Source of the DNA: JACADW01 sp963747985
GTDB lineage: Bacteria > Acidobacteriota > UBA6911
Direction of reading: 5' to 3'
DNA length: 64,000 nt
NCBI GenBank assembly: GCA_963747985.1
Contig: CAVVHG010000006.1
Location: forward strand, 248,001-312,000
Positions 52,267 to 61,464 of this stretch are shown piece by piece. The position numbers and the translations under genes were made by a program. The notes under the pieces were generated by a model, which searched no databases, was not told where the DNA came from, and saw only the letters and a list, made by a program, of their open reading frames with translations. Each line of letters opens with the position of its first letter. The first letter of the stretch is position 1.

Positions 52267-52630
52267 CAGGAGCAAGGGCCGGGATTGAGCGCGTCAGCGA
52301 TCGCGCCTGCCCCTGCGACAGCCGTAGCCGAGCAGGCCGGGAGTGTGGAGACTTTCCTCGGGTTTCCTCCCCCTTCCGGGAATGATTGTTTATCTTCCTG
52401 GGAAAGTGAGCGAAACGGATCCCCAACCGTTCCCTCTCCGCCCTGAATTTCTTTACGCTATAAAAGGGCGTGCCGAACGCGGTGGTTTACATGACCTCAC
52501 ACCACCTGGCGCGGTATGTCATGCGGTGTCCCCCTGAGTTTTGTCCCGCTACAAGAAGGGGTTCCTGGGACGCTGACCCCATGAATTCCACCACGCGGTA
52601 AAGGGGGGGCTTGGAACGCTGACCTATGCA
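52267..52630. other. intergenic, partial direct repeats
   Basis: No gene recognised. GGACGCTGACC (near 52570) and GGAACGCTGACC (near 52615) recur with similar upstream context, and GGTTTACATGACCTCA-type sequence precedes them. Possibly debris of an insertion, since the next gene is truncated at its 5' end. Confidence 0.4.
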
Positions 52631-53882
52631 ATGGGGAACCCAATGACGGTGATTTCCCTTGCAGTTCTCCAGATCGGATACAACACTGGCATGAGCAACA
52701 CCACAGGCATGGTTAATTCGTTCTTCGGGAAGGAAGCCGGCCGCCTCAACACCACTGGCGGCTCCGACTCGTTCGTCGGGAGTGCCGTTGGCTTCTACAA
52801 CACCACGGGCAACGGTAATACGTTCATCGGAAAGGACGCTGGTACAACAGTTCGTCCGGCGCCAACACCGTAGAGAACAACAACACTCTCATAGGAATCA
52901 GCACCCTGGGAGCAGCCGCGATAACCAACGCCACGGCCATCGGCTATCGGCCCGGGCAACCCAAAGCAACAGCCTTGTCCTCGGCGGCATCAGTGGAATC
53001 AATGGAGCCACTGGGGACACAAACGTCGGCATCGGAACGACAGCTCCTCTCGCGAGACTCCATGTCCAAAACGGCGATATTTACGTAGGCTCCGCTGGCC
53101 GTGGGATAATTCTGAAGTCGCCTGATGGCACGAAGTGCGCATTGTTGTCGATGGATAACTCCGGCACCTTGGTAACTACGTCACAGGCTTGCCCTGGAAG
53201 CTCCACTCCCCAAGCACAGGTACTCTATGCCGCTCAATTCGCAAACGGAGATGGCGTGATTTCAGAGGTAATACTCTGCAATCCATCCATGTCAGAAGTA
53301 GTGTCGGGCCAAGCCGCCTTTGTCGACAACGCTGGTCTTCCCATGACAGTCGGTATCTCTGGATCCTCGGCAAGAAGCAGCATGGACTTCTCGTTGCCGC
53401 CTCTGGGCACGTTCACATTTTCCACTGACGGTTTGGGGAATCTCAATTCCGGCAGTATACAGGTCAGTTCAGATGATTCGGTAGCAGGTTTTGTAAGGTT
53501 CAACCTTCCCGGAATTGGTGTGGCAGGCGTCGGTTCGAGCCAACCCGTGAGCAAATTCATTGCTCCAGTGCGCGGAAAGCTGGGAAGCATTTACTCAGCT
53601 ATTGCGATCCAGAAGGTCGAGAACTCACCTGTGACCATCAGCTTGTCTCTACGGGACGAGGATGGTAACGAAATCCCAAACGGCACAGCGACTGTAACCA
53701 ACCTGCCTGCAATGGGTCACTTGTCGCGCTTCATTCATGAACTATTTCCCAAAGCTGCCCTCGATGATTTCACAGGGTCGCTGACTGCCGAGGTCAGCGG
53801 GGGAAGGATCGCCGCCACGGCCTTGGAATTGGGGTCCACTGCCGGGCAATTCACAACTCTACCAGTGGCCCCTCTGAACTGA
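52631..53882 (+). pseudogene. frameshifted S74-head-like repeat protein with shared module
   Basis: The first frame gives Asn/Thr/Gly-rich repeats (NTTGMVNSFFGKEAG, NTTGGSDSFVGSAVG, NTTGNGNTFIGKDAG) as found before peptidase S74/tail-fibre-like heads. Near 52845 the frame changes to YNSSSGANTVENNNTLIG, and near 52950 to SNSLVLGGISGINGATGD, VGIGTTAPLARLHVQNGDIY. Each change fits loss of one base. The C-terminal 220 residues, intact in the last frame, form the shared A and B module (AAQFANGDGVISEVILCNPS; AIAIQKVENSPVTISLSLRD; MGHLSRFIHELFP; FTTLPVAPLN). The signal peptide is missing. It is a decayed gene or carries assembly errors. Confidence 0.75.
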
Positions 53883-54085
53883 GTATGGTCAAGGCGTGCG
53901 ACGGAGCTCCTTGGTCTTTGACAGAAGGCGACTCTGCATCTTGGCTGGAGTTGGGTGAAGTTGGTTACGCTTGGATTCTCGCGGGCACAGCTTGGGACAC
54001 AACTGGGCTATTTTGAGGGATATTTCGGGTTGATTCTAGAAGCTGTTGAAAGACCGCAAGCCCTTGACGGACGCGGGCTTGGAGG

Positions 54086-54161
<76 letters not shown>

Positions 54162-54257
54162 CCATTCGACGCGGCACGTTTATACCATCCCTGCTCCGGC
54201 GCTGTCCAGTGCCAGAGCCAATCGGGGCGGCTCCGGGAATCGCCCGCGATCGCAATT

Positions 54258-55160
54258 TCAAATCTTCCCCCTGGGGTAGGCAGCGGACAGCAACGGAGGA
54301 GCGGCGGGAGGGACGCCGTCCAGTTCCTCCAGGATGTCGAGGGCGTTCACCAGTGCCTGGCCGCGAAAATGGTTGTTCGTGATCGCGTAGGTCTCTTCCG
54401 CAGTTTGCGTGGCCGCCTTGATCAGCCGCGCCACCTCCCGGATCTCGCTCTTCGGGTACAGGTAGTCATAGCGGGCATCGCGTCCGGCATCCTCCTTGAA
54501 CCAGTTCTGGTAGTTCCGCCCGTGGAGCCGGAAGTAGCCGACCGGGGACGTCACCTGCGAAGAGGGCCGCAGCGAATTCCCGATCACCGGTTGATCCACA
54601 TTGCAGAATGCGACGGTGTGCTCCTTCAGGAACGCGTACAGTTCCGGGCGGTCCCAGGAGCCGTGCCGAACCTCGAGGACCAGACGGAAGCCGGCCAGGA
54701 TCCTGAAGACCCGCTCCAGATGCCCGAGGTTCTCGGGCGTGTAGCGGAAGCTCCACGGGAACTGGATCAGCAGGGCGCCCAGGACCCCGGCATCCGCCAG
54801 CGGCGTCATCGAACGCCTCACCGCATCGGCATCTGACTTGAGGGACTCCTCCGTCGCCTCGTTTCGCTCGTGGGTGAGCCTCTGCCAGGCCTTGGCAGTA
54901 AATCGGAACCGGGGATTATTGGCCGCGCGTCTGGCCCACGACGCCGCGTCGGAGGGCCTGGGAGGTGCGTAGAATGAGCTGTTGATCTCAATCGTGTCGA
55001 AATAGTCGGCGAGGAACGCCAGCGGATCGAAGGCTTTCCCGGCCCCTGCAGGATAGACGACCCCTTCCCAGTCCTTGTAGTTCCAGCCGGCCGGACCGAC
55101 GCGGAGCGACGTGTCACGGGGCAGCGGATGAAAGAGTGATCCTTGTCCCAGTCCCGACAT
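54258..55160 (-). CDS. DUF72 (YecE-like) TIM-barrel protein
   Basis: 300 residues, ATG 55160 with AAGGA upstream. Conserved DUF72 blocks are LRVGPAGWNYKDWEGVVYP, FDTIEINSSFYAPPRP, FRFTAKAWQRLTHE, GALLIQFPWSF, RLVLEVRHGSWDRPELYAFLKE and YFRLHGRN. The fold is a TIM barrel with an unassigned cytoplasmic function; a nuclease or sugar-related role has been proposed for the family. It is the last gene of a same-strand run, 42 bases after the SAM-cleaving enzyme, and tRNA-Phe follows in the same direction. Confidence 0.93.
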   Translation of the reverse strand: MSGLGQGSLFHPLPRDTSLRVGPAGWNYKDWEGVVYPAGAGKAFDPLAFLADYFDTIEINSSFYAPPRPSDAASWARRAANNPRFRFTAKAWQRLTHERNEATEESLKSDADAVRRSMTPLADAGVLGALLIQFPWSFRYTPENLGHLERVFRILAGFRLVLEVRHGSWDRPELYAFLKEHTVAFCNVDQPVIGNSLRPSSQVTSPVGYFRLHGRNYQNWFKEDAGRDARYDYLYPKSEIREVARLIKAATQTAEETYAITNNHFRGQALVNALDILEELDGVPPAAPPLLSAAYPRGKI

Positions 55161-55202
55161 GCAAGGTCCTTTGACGGCGCGCCTCGCCGAGGCGCACCCA
55201 CC

Positions 55203-56009
55203 TCAGGACAGCACGACGCCGATCATCGCGCCCGGCCCGAGGTTCAACGTCGTCGCTGCAGACCCGTTGCGAATCACGATCTCGAGGTATCCCGTCGATC
55301 CCGGCACGACGAAGAGTTCGTCCGGATTCCCTTCGGCGAAAGTCCTGCGGAAAGCAGTGATCTCGCGGTGTGCCGCCAGAAGTTTGCACGGCCTCTCACC
55401 CGGCGCCCCGTAGGCGGGCAGGTCGGCAGGCGTGAGATTCGTGATCAGGTTGCCGAAGCGATCGACCGCGAGGACGGCGGCCTGGATCAGGTTGCCTTTC
55501 AGCTTCGCCAGCCGGGGAACCGCGAGCCGGACCGGCTGCTCGTAGGCGGCCCCGAACTGGTCCAGGTGAATGTCCCGGCTGAGCCAGCCTGCGACCGGCG
55601 CGAATACGTCGCGTCCCTGAAAGGTCGCGGAAACCGGCTTGCGGAAATAGTGGTCCGCAGTCACCTCGTACACGCGGGCTTCCGGTTCCTTGTCGAGTAC
55701 GTGGCTCAGTATCCCGTTGTCGGGCGCTACGAAGAACTGCTCGCCTGCACGCACGACAAGAGCCTTGCGTTCGGTCCCGACGCCGGGATCGACCACGGCA
55801 ACATGTATGGTCTCGCCGGGAAAGTAAGCATATGCCTGCCCGATGCTGAATGCGCCGCTTTGGATGTCCTGAGGCGGAATCTGGTGCGTGATGTCCACGA
55901 AAATCAGGTTGGGGTTGATGCTCAGCATGACCCCCTTCATCGCAGCGACGTAGTGATCCTGATCCCCGAAATCCGTAAGCAGAGTGACGATTCTGGCCGT
56001 ACCCGGCAT
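55203..56009 (-). CDS. SAM hydroxide adenosyltransferase (DUF62)
   Basis: 268 residues, start ATG 56009 with GGGGGG upstream. The N-domain begins IVTLLTDFGDQDHYVAAMKGVM, then FVDITHQIPPQDI, HVAVVDPGVGTERKAL and FVAPDNGIL. The C-domain carries VLAVDRFGNLITNL. The family hydrolyses S-adenosylmethionine to adenosine and methionine using an activated water, in contrast to the related fluorinase and chlorinase. The 20-odd residue loop that marks the fluorinase is not evident. Physiological role unknown. It lies between ppk2 and DUF72 in a likely operon. Confidence 0.92.
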   Translation of the reverse strand: MPGTARIVTLLTDFGDQDHYVAAMKGVMLSINPNLIFVDITHQIPPQDIQSGAFSIGQAYAYFPGETIHVAVVDPGVGTERKALVVRAGEQFFVAPDNGILSHVLDKEPEARVYEVTADHYFRKPVSATFQGRDVFAPVAGWLSRDIHLDQFGAAYEQPVRLAVPRLAKLKGNLIQAAVLAVDRFGNLITNLTPADLPAYGAPGERPCKLLAAHREITAFRRTFAEGNPDELFVVPGSTGYLEIVIRNGSAATTLNLGPGAMIGVVLS

Positions 56010-56088
56010 ATCAGGCCCCCCGAAACCTATTCCAGCATTCTAGCATCTTAGAAGCTCCGGCGGTGTATCCGGAGACCGGTCGCGCGCC

Positions 56089-56955
56089 TCAATGTGCCTC
56101 CGGAACGAAATTCTGGTCTGTGATGGGCGGACGAACATATCCATTTTCCTTCTGACGCGGCGGCAGGACGATTTCCTCCGGAGTCAGATCTTCGTAGGGG
56201 ATCATGCGTAACAGGTGCGTGATGCAATTGAGGCGGGCGCGCTTCTTGTCGTCGGCGTCGACCACCCACCACGGGGATTGCTTGATGTCCGTATGGAGGA
56301 ACATCTCATCCTTGGCCTTCGAGTATTCGATCCACCGCGCGCGGGACTCCAGGTCCATCGGGCTCAATTTCCAGCGTTTCGTGCGGTCGTGGATTCTGGC
56401 CTGGAACCTGCGTTCCTGCTCCTCGTCGCTGACGGAAAACCAATACTTGATCAGGGTGATCCCCGAGCGGATCAGCATGCGCTCGAACTCGGGACACGTA
56501 CGCATGAACTCGACGTATTCCTCGTCGGTGCAGAATCCCATCACCCGTTCGACTCCGGCTCGGTTGTACCAGCTGCGATCAAACAGCACCATCTCGCCCG
56601 CTGCAGGGAGATGAGGGACGTAGCGCTGAAAGTACCACTGCGTCTTTTCCCGCTCCGTCGGGGTCCCAAGCGCCACGATCCGGCATATGCGCGGATTCAG
56701 ACATTGGGTGATCCGCTTGATGACTCCCCCCTTGCCCGCCGCATCCCGCCCTTCGAAGAGAACGACCACCCTGAGACCTTTGTGCCTCACCCACTCCTCC
56801 AGCTTGACCAGTTCGACCTGCAGCCTGGTCATCTCTTTGTTATAGGCGTCGTTGTCGAGCGGTTTCCTCTCCCCGCCCGTCGCTCGCCGGCTGTTCGCGG
56901 CGGCGTGCACGGAAGGAACGCCTTTCTGCTCCCTGTTTTTCTTGTTCTTGGACAT
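56089..56955 (-). CDS. ppk2: polyphosphate kinase 2
   Basis: 288 residues from ATG 56955 with an AAGGGGGAG site; the open frame upstream to 57027 is not homologous. Walker A is LFEGRDAAGKGGVIKRI (about 67-83), the lid/Walker B block is VLFDRSWYNRAGVERVMGF, and SDEEQERRFQARIHDRTKRWKLSPMD is typical of class I PPK2. The enzyme uses polyphosphate to phosphorylate nucleoside diphosphates (ADP or GDP), or the reverse. The first 30 residues are lysine-rich and disordered. It is the first gene of the ppk2-DUF62-DUF72 run. Confidence 0.95.
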   Translation of the reverse strand: MSKNKKNREQKGVPSVHAAANSRRATGGERKPLDNDAYNKEMTRLQVELVKLEEWVRHKGLRVVVLFEGRDAAGKGGVIKRITQCLNPRICRIVALGTPTEREKTQWYFQRYVPHLPAAGEMVLFDRSWYNRAGVERVMGFCTDEEYVEFMRTCPEFERMLIRSGITLIKYWFSVSDEEQERRFQARIHDRTKRWKLSPMDLESRARWIEYSKAKDEMFLHTDIKQSPWWVVDADDKKRARLNCITHLLRMIPYEDLTPEEIVLPPRQKENGYVRPPITDQNFVPEAH

Positions 56956-57275
56956 GCACTCCCCCTTGAATGCTGGCCCGACGCACCGGGTCCTACTCCA
57001 CGCATCGGCTTTCGGCGGCCACAACATCAGTATCGATCAAGTTTTCAGCGATTTGAGAGCAGGCGCGCGCCGCGGCGCGGACCCGCATCACACCACCGGT
57101 CGCCGCCGGGAGAGAGGTGGGTGCGTCGCGCCGCAAGGTGCCGAGTCCGCGCCGCAGTCGCGGAGACAGAGGGCTTGGGTGGCCTGTAACTGGCAGGGCG
57201 CAGGCGAGGCTTCCTTGACTCGTCCCGGGGGCTCCGTTATGTTTTGATTCTGTCGGGGTTCCCGGGAGCACAAGA

Positions 57276-58466
57276 GTGAAAGCGCGAATCTATCTGGACA
57301 ACAGTGCCACAACCCGTGTCGACGACCAGGTGATCGACGCGATGCTTCCGCTCATGCGGGAGGGATACGGGAATCCCAGCTCGATCCATACCTTTGGGCA
57401 GCTGGCGCGCGCGGCGCTCGAAGAGTCGCGGCCACCTCTCGCCGGCTTGCTTGGTGCGGACACCCGCGAGCTCATCTTCACCTCCGGCGGCACCGAATCG
57501 GACAACGCGGCTCTGTGGGGCGTCTTCCGCAGCGGATACCGCCCCGGGAACCACATCATCACATCGAAAATCGAACACCCGGCCATCCTGGCGACGTGCA
57601 GGGCACTCCAGGGGCAGGGGGCGGAAGTGACGCAAGTGCCGGTCGACACCCTCGGTCGCGTCGATCCCGATGACATAGCGGGTGCGATCACCGAACGTAC
57701 GATCCTCATATCCGTGATGCATGCGAACAACGAGACCGGCGTGATCCAGCCGCTCGAGGAAATCGGCGGGATCGCGCGCGGGCGCGGGATCGTGCTCCAC
57801 ACCGACGCCGTCCAATCAGCGGGCAAAGTGCCTGTCGATGTAGGCAAGCTGGGCGTGGATCTACTCTCGCTCTCGGCTCACAAGATGCACGGGCCCAAAG
57901 GGGTGGGTGCTCTGTATGCAAGAAAGGGCGCCAAATTGCCGCCCTTCATGACCGGCGGTTCCCAGGAGCGCAAGCGGCGTGCCGGCACTGAGAACGTTCC
58001 CGGCATCGTCGGCCTGGGAACCGCGGCCCGCCTGAGCCTGGAGCGGCTGGGCGACATGGGATCACGGGTGGCAAACCTGCGCAGCCGTTTCGAGAACACC
58101 GTGCAGAGCCGGATCGAGGGAGTGAGAGTCAACGGGAGCAGGGAACACAGGCTCCCCACCGTTTCAAACCTGTCCTTCGAACGGCTCGAGGGGGAAGCGG
58201 CTGTGATCGCACTCGATCTGGAGGGCGTGGCGGTATCGACCGGATCCGCCTGCTCGTCCGGGTCGCTCGAGCCGTCGCATGTTTTGACAGCCATGAATCT
58301 CCGGCCGGAAGTAGTCCAGGGATCGCTCCGCTTCAGCCTTTCATGGCACACCACCGAAGAAGAGATCGAAGAGGCGGTAGACATCCTCGTGAAGGTTGTG
58401 GCGCGGCTGCGCAGCCGCGGTCGGCCCGCTGTGGTGCAGGCATCGCGGGAGGGAAGGGTTTCTTGA
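57276..58466 (+). CDS. cysteine desulfurase (NifS/IscS family)
   Basis: 396 residues from GTG 57276. The PLP fold begins IYLDNSATTRVDDQVIDAM. Other blocks are TSGGTESDNAALWG, ANNETGVIQPLEEIG, HTDAVQSAGK, the PLP lysine K203 in LSLSAHKMHGPKG, and the active cysteine C326 in STGSACSSGSLEPSHVL, followed by RFSLSWHTTEEEIE. It takes sulfur from cysteine for iron-sulfur or thio-cofactor assembly. Neither iscU nor a regulator is adjacent. Instead the stop codon overlaps the start of a STAS gene by 4 bases, indicating coupled translation. Confidence 0.95.
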   Translation: MKARIYLDNSATTRVDDQVIDAMLPLMREGYGNPSSIHTFGQLARAALEESRPPLAGLLGADTRELIFTSGGTESDNAALWGVFRSGYRPGNHIITSKIEHPAILATCRALQGQGAEVTQVPVDTLGRVDPDDIAGAITERTILISVMHANNETGVIQPLEEIGGIARGRGIVLHTDAVQSAGKVPVDVGKLGVDLLSLSAHKMHGPKGVGALYARKGAKLPPFMTGGSQERKRRAGTENVPGIVGLGTAARLSLERLGDMGSRVANLRSRFENTVQSRIEGVRVNGSREHRLPTVSNLSFERLEGEAAVIALDLEGVAVSTGSACSSGSLEPSHVLTAMNLRPEVVQGSLRFSLSWHTTEEEIEEAVDILVKVVARLRSRGRPAVVQASREGRVS

Positions 58467-58843
58467 CGCCGCACACCCAGGGATCTGTGAGGCCGTTCAT
58501 TCGCGAAAGAGAGATAGATGGCGTGATCGTCCTGTCCGTCGACCGCGCTCTGAAGGGGACGGGCGAGATCTCGCTCAAGGAACGCATCGACGAACTGGTC
58601 GCGGAGGGCCGCCTTCAGATACTCATCGATTTGCGGGATGTCCCGTACGTGGACTCCTCCGAACTCGGCCGCCTCATAAGGGCCCACCTCTCGGTGCGAA
58701 AGGCAGGCGGGCGTGTCCGCCTCTGTCATGTGCCCGACAGGATTCTTACCCTGCTGAAAATCACGCACCTGGACACGGTTCTCGATCTATACTCCACCGA
58801 GAAGGAAGCGTTGGCCGCCTTCGCGCTGGCTGACGGCGAATGA
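58463..58843 (+). CDS. STAS-domain anti-anti-sigma factor-like protein
   Basis: 126 residues from TTG 58463 in a TTGA overlap with the desulfurase stop; longer in-frame starts run inside the desulfurase gene. The STAS core is GVIVLSVDRALKGTGE, LQILIDLRDVPYVDSSELGRLIRA, AGGRVRLCHVPDRILTLLKI and TVLDLYSTEKEALAAF. The serine pair S65-S66 in VDSSELG is where such antagonists are phosphorylated by anti-sigma kinases. The PP2C protein at 37335-39026 is the kind of phosphatase that would reverse this. It is followed by an aldehyde dehydrogenase gene 50 bases away. Confidence 0.9.
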   Translation: MTPHTQGSVRPFIREREIDGVIVLSVDRALKGTGEISLKERIDELVAEGRLQILIDLRDVPYVDSSELGRLIRAHLSVRKAGGRVRLCHVPDRILTLLKITHLDTVLDLYSTEKEALAAFALADGE

Positions 58844-58893
58844 GTACCGGCCGGATCCTTCCGGCGTTCCAGTTTCTCAGCCATGAGGTCTGT

Positions 58894-60351
58894 ATGACGG
58901 ACACGTTCCGGAACTTCATCAACGGCCGCTGGACCGCGGCGGCAAACGGTGCGACTTTCCAATCCATCAACCCTGCCGACACGCGCGACGTCGTCGGTGA
59001 GTTCGCCGCGAGCACCGCCCTGGACGCACGCCAGGCGATCGATGCTGCGCACGAGGCATCTTCGAAGTGGCGAGACCTGTCGGCCTGGGCGCGTGGCGAG
59101 TTGCTCCGCAAGGCCGCGGACATCCTCGACTCGCGGCTCGAGGATGTGGCACGCGCGATGGTGCGTGAGAACGGGAAGACAATTGCGGAAGCACGGGGTG
59201 AGACGGCACGCGGTGTGGCGCTGTTTCGTTTCTATGCCGCCGAGGGAGTGAGGAGCGTCGGCGAGGTGGTGCCGTCGGTCAGCCCGCGGACCCTGATTTA
59301 TACGACGAGAGTTCCGCTCGGGGCCGTCAGCCTGGTCACGCCGTGGAACTTCCCGATCGCGATCCCGATCTGGAAACTCGCACCGGCGCTGGTTTACGGG
59401 AACACCGTGGTGCTCAAGCCGGCCACGGCGACGCCTCACTGCGGCGTGCTCATCACGAAGGCCCTCGAGGACGCCGGCGTTCCGCCCGGCGTCGTCAATC
59501 TCGTCACGGGCAGCGGCGGAGAGGTGGGCGAGGAACTGGTCAGGAACGACAGGGTCCACGGGATCTCCTTCACCGGGTCCAACGCGGTCGGGCGCCGGAT
59601 TGCGTCGCGGGCCGCCGAGCGCGGGGTCAAGTTCCAGCTCGAGATGGGGGGAAAGAATCCCGTCATCGTCATGCCCGACTGCGATATCGAACAGGCGCTG
59701 ACGTTGACGCTGCGCGGGGCTTTCGGCTATGCGGGACAAAAGTGTACGGCCACTTCGCGTGCGATATTGCTGGACCCGATTTACGAGAGGTTCGCCGCGA
59801 AACTCGTCGAGAGGGCCGCGTCTTTGAAGATCGGCCCCGGCATTGATGATTCGAGCGTGCTGCCTCCCGTGGTTTCCGCGGAACAGCATCGCAGCATACT
59901 CGCGGCGATCGAGAGGGGGAAGTCGGAAGCGAAGCTGCTCTGCGGCGGCGGGGTCCCTTCCGGGGATACCTACAAGAACGGATTCTACATTGAGCCGACG
60001 ATCTTCGATGATGTGCCGGCCGCGTCGTCGCTTGCCCAGGAGGAAATCTTCGGTCCGGTGCTCTCCCTGATGCGGGCGAAGGACCTGGACGAGGCGATCG
60101 CGCTTGCCAACGGGGTCCGTTATGGCCTGTCCGCGAGCATCTTCACCCGCGATCTGAATGCGGTTCAGGAGTACTGCAGCCGGATCGAGGCGGGAGTGGT
60201 CAAGGTGAACGGTGAGACGGCGGGGCTCGAGCCCCAGGTGCCGTTCGGAGGCATGAAGGAGTCGTCGTCCCACTCGCGCGAGCAGGGGAGGGCGGCGATG
60301 GAGTTCTTCACCAGCATCAAGACCGTTTATCTTGACCGCACGGGCAGCTAA
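58894..60351 (+). CDS. aldehyde dehydrogenase, 2-oxoglutarate-semialdehyde type
   Basis: 485 residues from ATG 58894 with GAGG 5 bases upstream. An in-frame ATG at 58840 overlaps the STAS stop and would add 18 residues. Conserved blocks are TPWNFPIAIPIWKLAPAL, GNTVVLKPA, SFTGSNAVGRRIA, the catalytic E in LEMGGKNPVIVM, the nucleophile C284 in GQKCTATSRAI, and EEIFGPVLSL. GQKCTATSR is the form seen in 2-oxoglutaric-semialdehyde dehydrogenases of oxidative pentose and hydroxyproline pathways. With the dehydratase just downstream it should make 2-oxoglutarate. NAD(P) preference is not visible. Confidence 0.92.
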   Translation: MTDTFRNFINGRWTAAANGATFQSINPADTRDVVGEFAASTALDARQAIDAAHEASSKWRDLSAWARGELLRKAADILDSRLEDVARAMVRENGKTIAEARGETARGVALFRFYAAEGVRSVGEVVPSVSPRTLIYTTRVPLGAVSLVTPWNFPIAIPIWKLAPALVYGNTVVLKPATATPHCGVLITKALEDAGVPPGVVNLVTGSGGEVGEELVRNDRVHGISFTGSNAVGRRIASRAAERGVKFQLEMGGKNPVIVMPDCDIEQALTLTLRGAFGYAGQKCTATSRAILLDPIYERFAAKLVERAASLKIGPGIDDSSVLPPVVSAEQHRSILAAIERGKSEAKLLCGGGVPSGDTYKNGFYIEPTIFDDVPAASSLAQEEIFGPVLSLMRAKDLDEAIALANGVRYGLSASIFTRDLNAVQEYCSRIEAGVVKVNGETAGLEPQVPFGGMKESSSHSREQGRAAMEFFTSIKTVYLDRTGS

Positions 60352-60419
60352 GAGTGGGTCCGCGCGGCCGGCGCGGACCCTATAGGGTCTTCGGCCAACA
60401 ACAGGAAGGGATGGTCACC

Positions 60420-61310
60420 ATGCAACTCTGTCGCTTCTGGCGTCCGGATCGCGGCCCCTGCATCGGACTGGTGCAGAACGGGATGGTGTATGACCTGAGC
60501 AAGGTGGATTCGGAACACTGCGGATCATTCTCCCTGATGTTGTCGGCGGAGGACCTGGTCGAACGTGTGGGTCGGAACGCGGCGTGGATCGAATCGGAAC
60601 CGGGCTGGCCGCTTACTGATCTGGACATAGTTCCGGATCTCCATAAGCCGCACCTGTTGGCCCCGATCACGAAGCAGGAGGTTTGGGGGGCGGGCGTGAC
60701 CTACGGACGCAGCCGCGAAGCCCGCATGGAGGAGAGCGCAGGCGGCGGGTCGTTTTATGACAAGGTGTATCGTGCCGAGCGCCCCGAGCTTTTCTTCAAG
60801 TCGATGCCGGGACGGGTGGTAGGCCCGAACGCGCAGATTCGCGTCCGCATCGACTCGAAGTGGACCGTACCTGAGCCCGAGTTGACTCTCGTGATCAGCT
60901 CCTCGGGCAGGCTCGTCGGTTTCACGATCGGCGATGATGTGAGCGCGAGGGACATTGAAGGTGAGAATCCGCTCTATTTGCCGCAGGCGAAGATCTACAA
61001 GGGGTCTTGTGCGATAGGCCCGGTCGTGACCCTGGTCCACGGGGTCAGCGATCCGCACAAGATGGAGGTGCGCCTGGCGGTGCGCGACGGCGCCGGTATC
61101 CGCTTCGAGGGTTCGACGAACCTGGGGAACATGAAGCGCCGTTTTGAGGACCTGATTCTATATCTCTTCCGCGAACTCGATTTTCCGCACGGAGTGTTCC
61201 TGATGACGGGGACGGGGATTATTCCTCCGGATGATTTCGCGCTTCAGCACGGCGACATGGTCGAGATCACGGTTTCCGAGATCGGCACGCTGCGCAACCC
61301 CGTCGCCTGA
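60420..61310 (+). CDS. FAH-family 2-keto-3-deoxy-pentonate dehydratase
   Basis: 296 residues from ATG 60420, about 10 bases after AGGAAGG; ATG 60411 and GTG 60354 are in frame. Blocks are WGAGVTYGRSREARMEESAG, FYDKVYRAERPELFFKS, RIDSKWTVPEPELTLV (metal glutamates E-x-E), GFTIGDDVSARDIEGENPLYLPQAKIYKGSCAIGP and FLMTGTGIIPPDDF. This is the subgroup that dehydrates 2-keto-3-deoxy-D-arabinonate or xylonate to 2-oxoglutarate semialdehyde. The aldehyde dehydrogenase upstream takes the next step. The kinship with fumarylacetoacetate hydrolase is in fold only. Confidence 0.88.
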   Translation: MQLCRFWRPDRGPCIGLVQNGMVYDLSKVDSEHCGSFSLMLSAEDLVERVGRNAAWIESEPGWPLTDLDIVPDLHKPHLLAPITKQEVWGAGVTYGRSREARMEESAGGGSFYDKVYRAERPELFFKSMPGRVVGPNAQIRVRIDSKWTVPEPELTLVISSSGRLVGFTIGDDVSARDIEGENPLYLPQAKIYKGSCAIGPVVTLVHGVSDPHKMEVRLAVRDGAGIRFEGSTNLGNMKRRFEDLILYLFRELDFPHGVFLMTGTGIIPPDDFALQHGDMVEITVSEIGTLRNPVA

Positions 61311-61464
61311 TTCCGGGCAGGCCCGGTCCCGCCTGATTCCCTCCCTTCACGTGCAATCTAATCCGGCGCAGGTCCCCGGACGATAAGAGTGAAGACCCCT
61401 CCTGTCAAATCCGGCCGGGACGTCTTGGCCGGTCATGCCGGAAGGGGCTCAAAGGGAGGTCTCT

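Noticed and set aside
55203..56009. Fluorinase or chlorinase
   Set aside because: The length and the DRFGN block fit the SAM-hydrolysing DUF62 family. The extra loop typical of fluorinases is not apparent.
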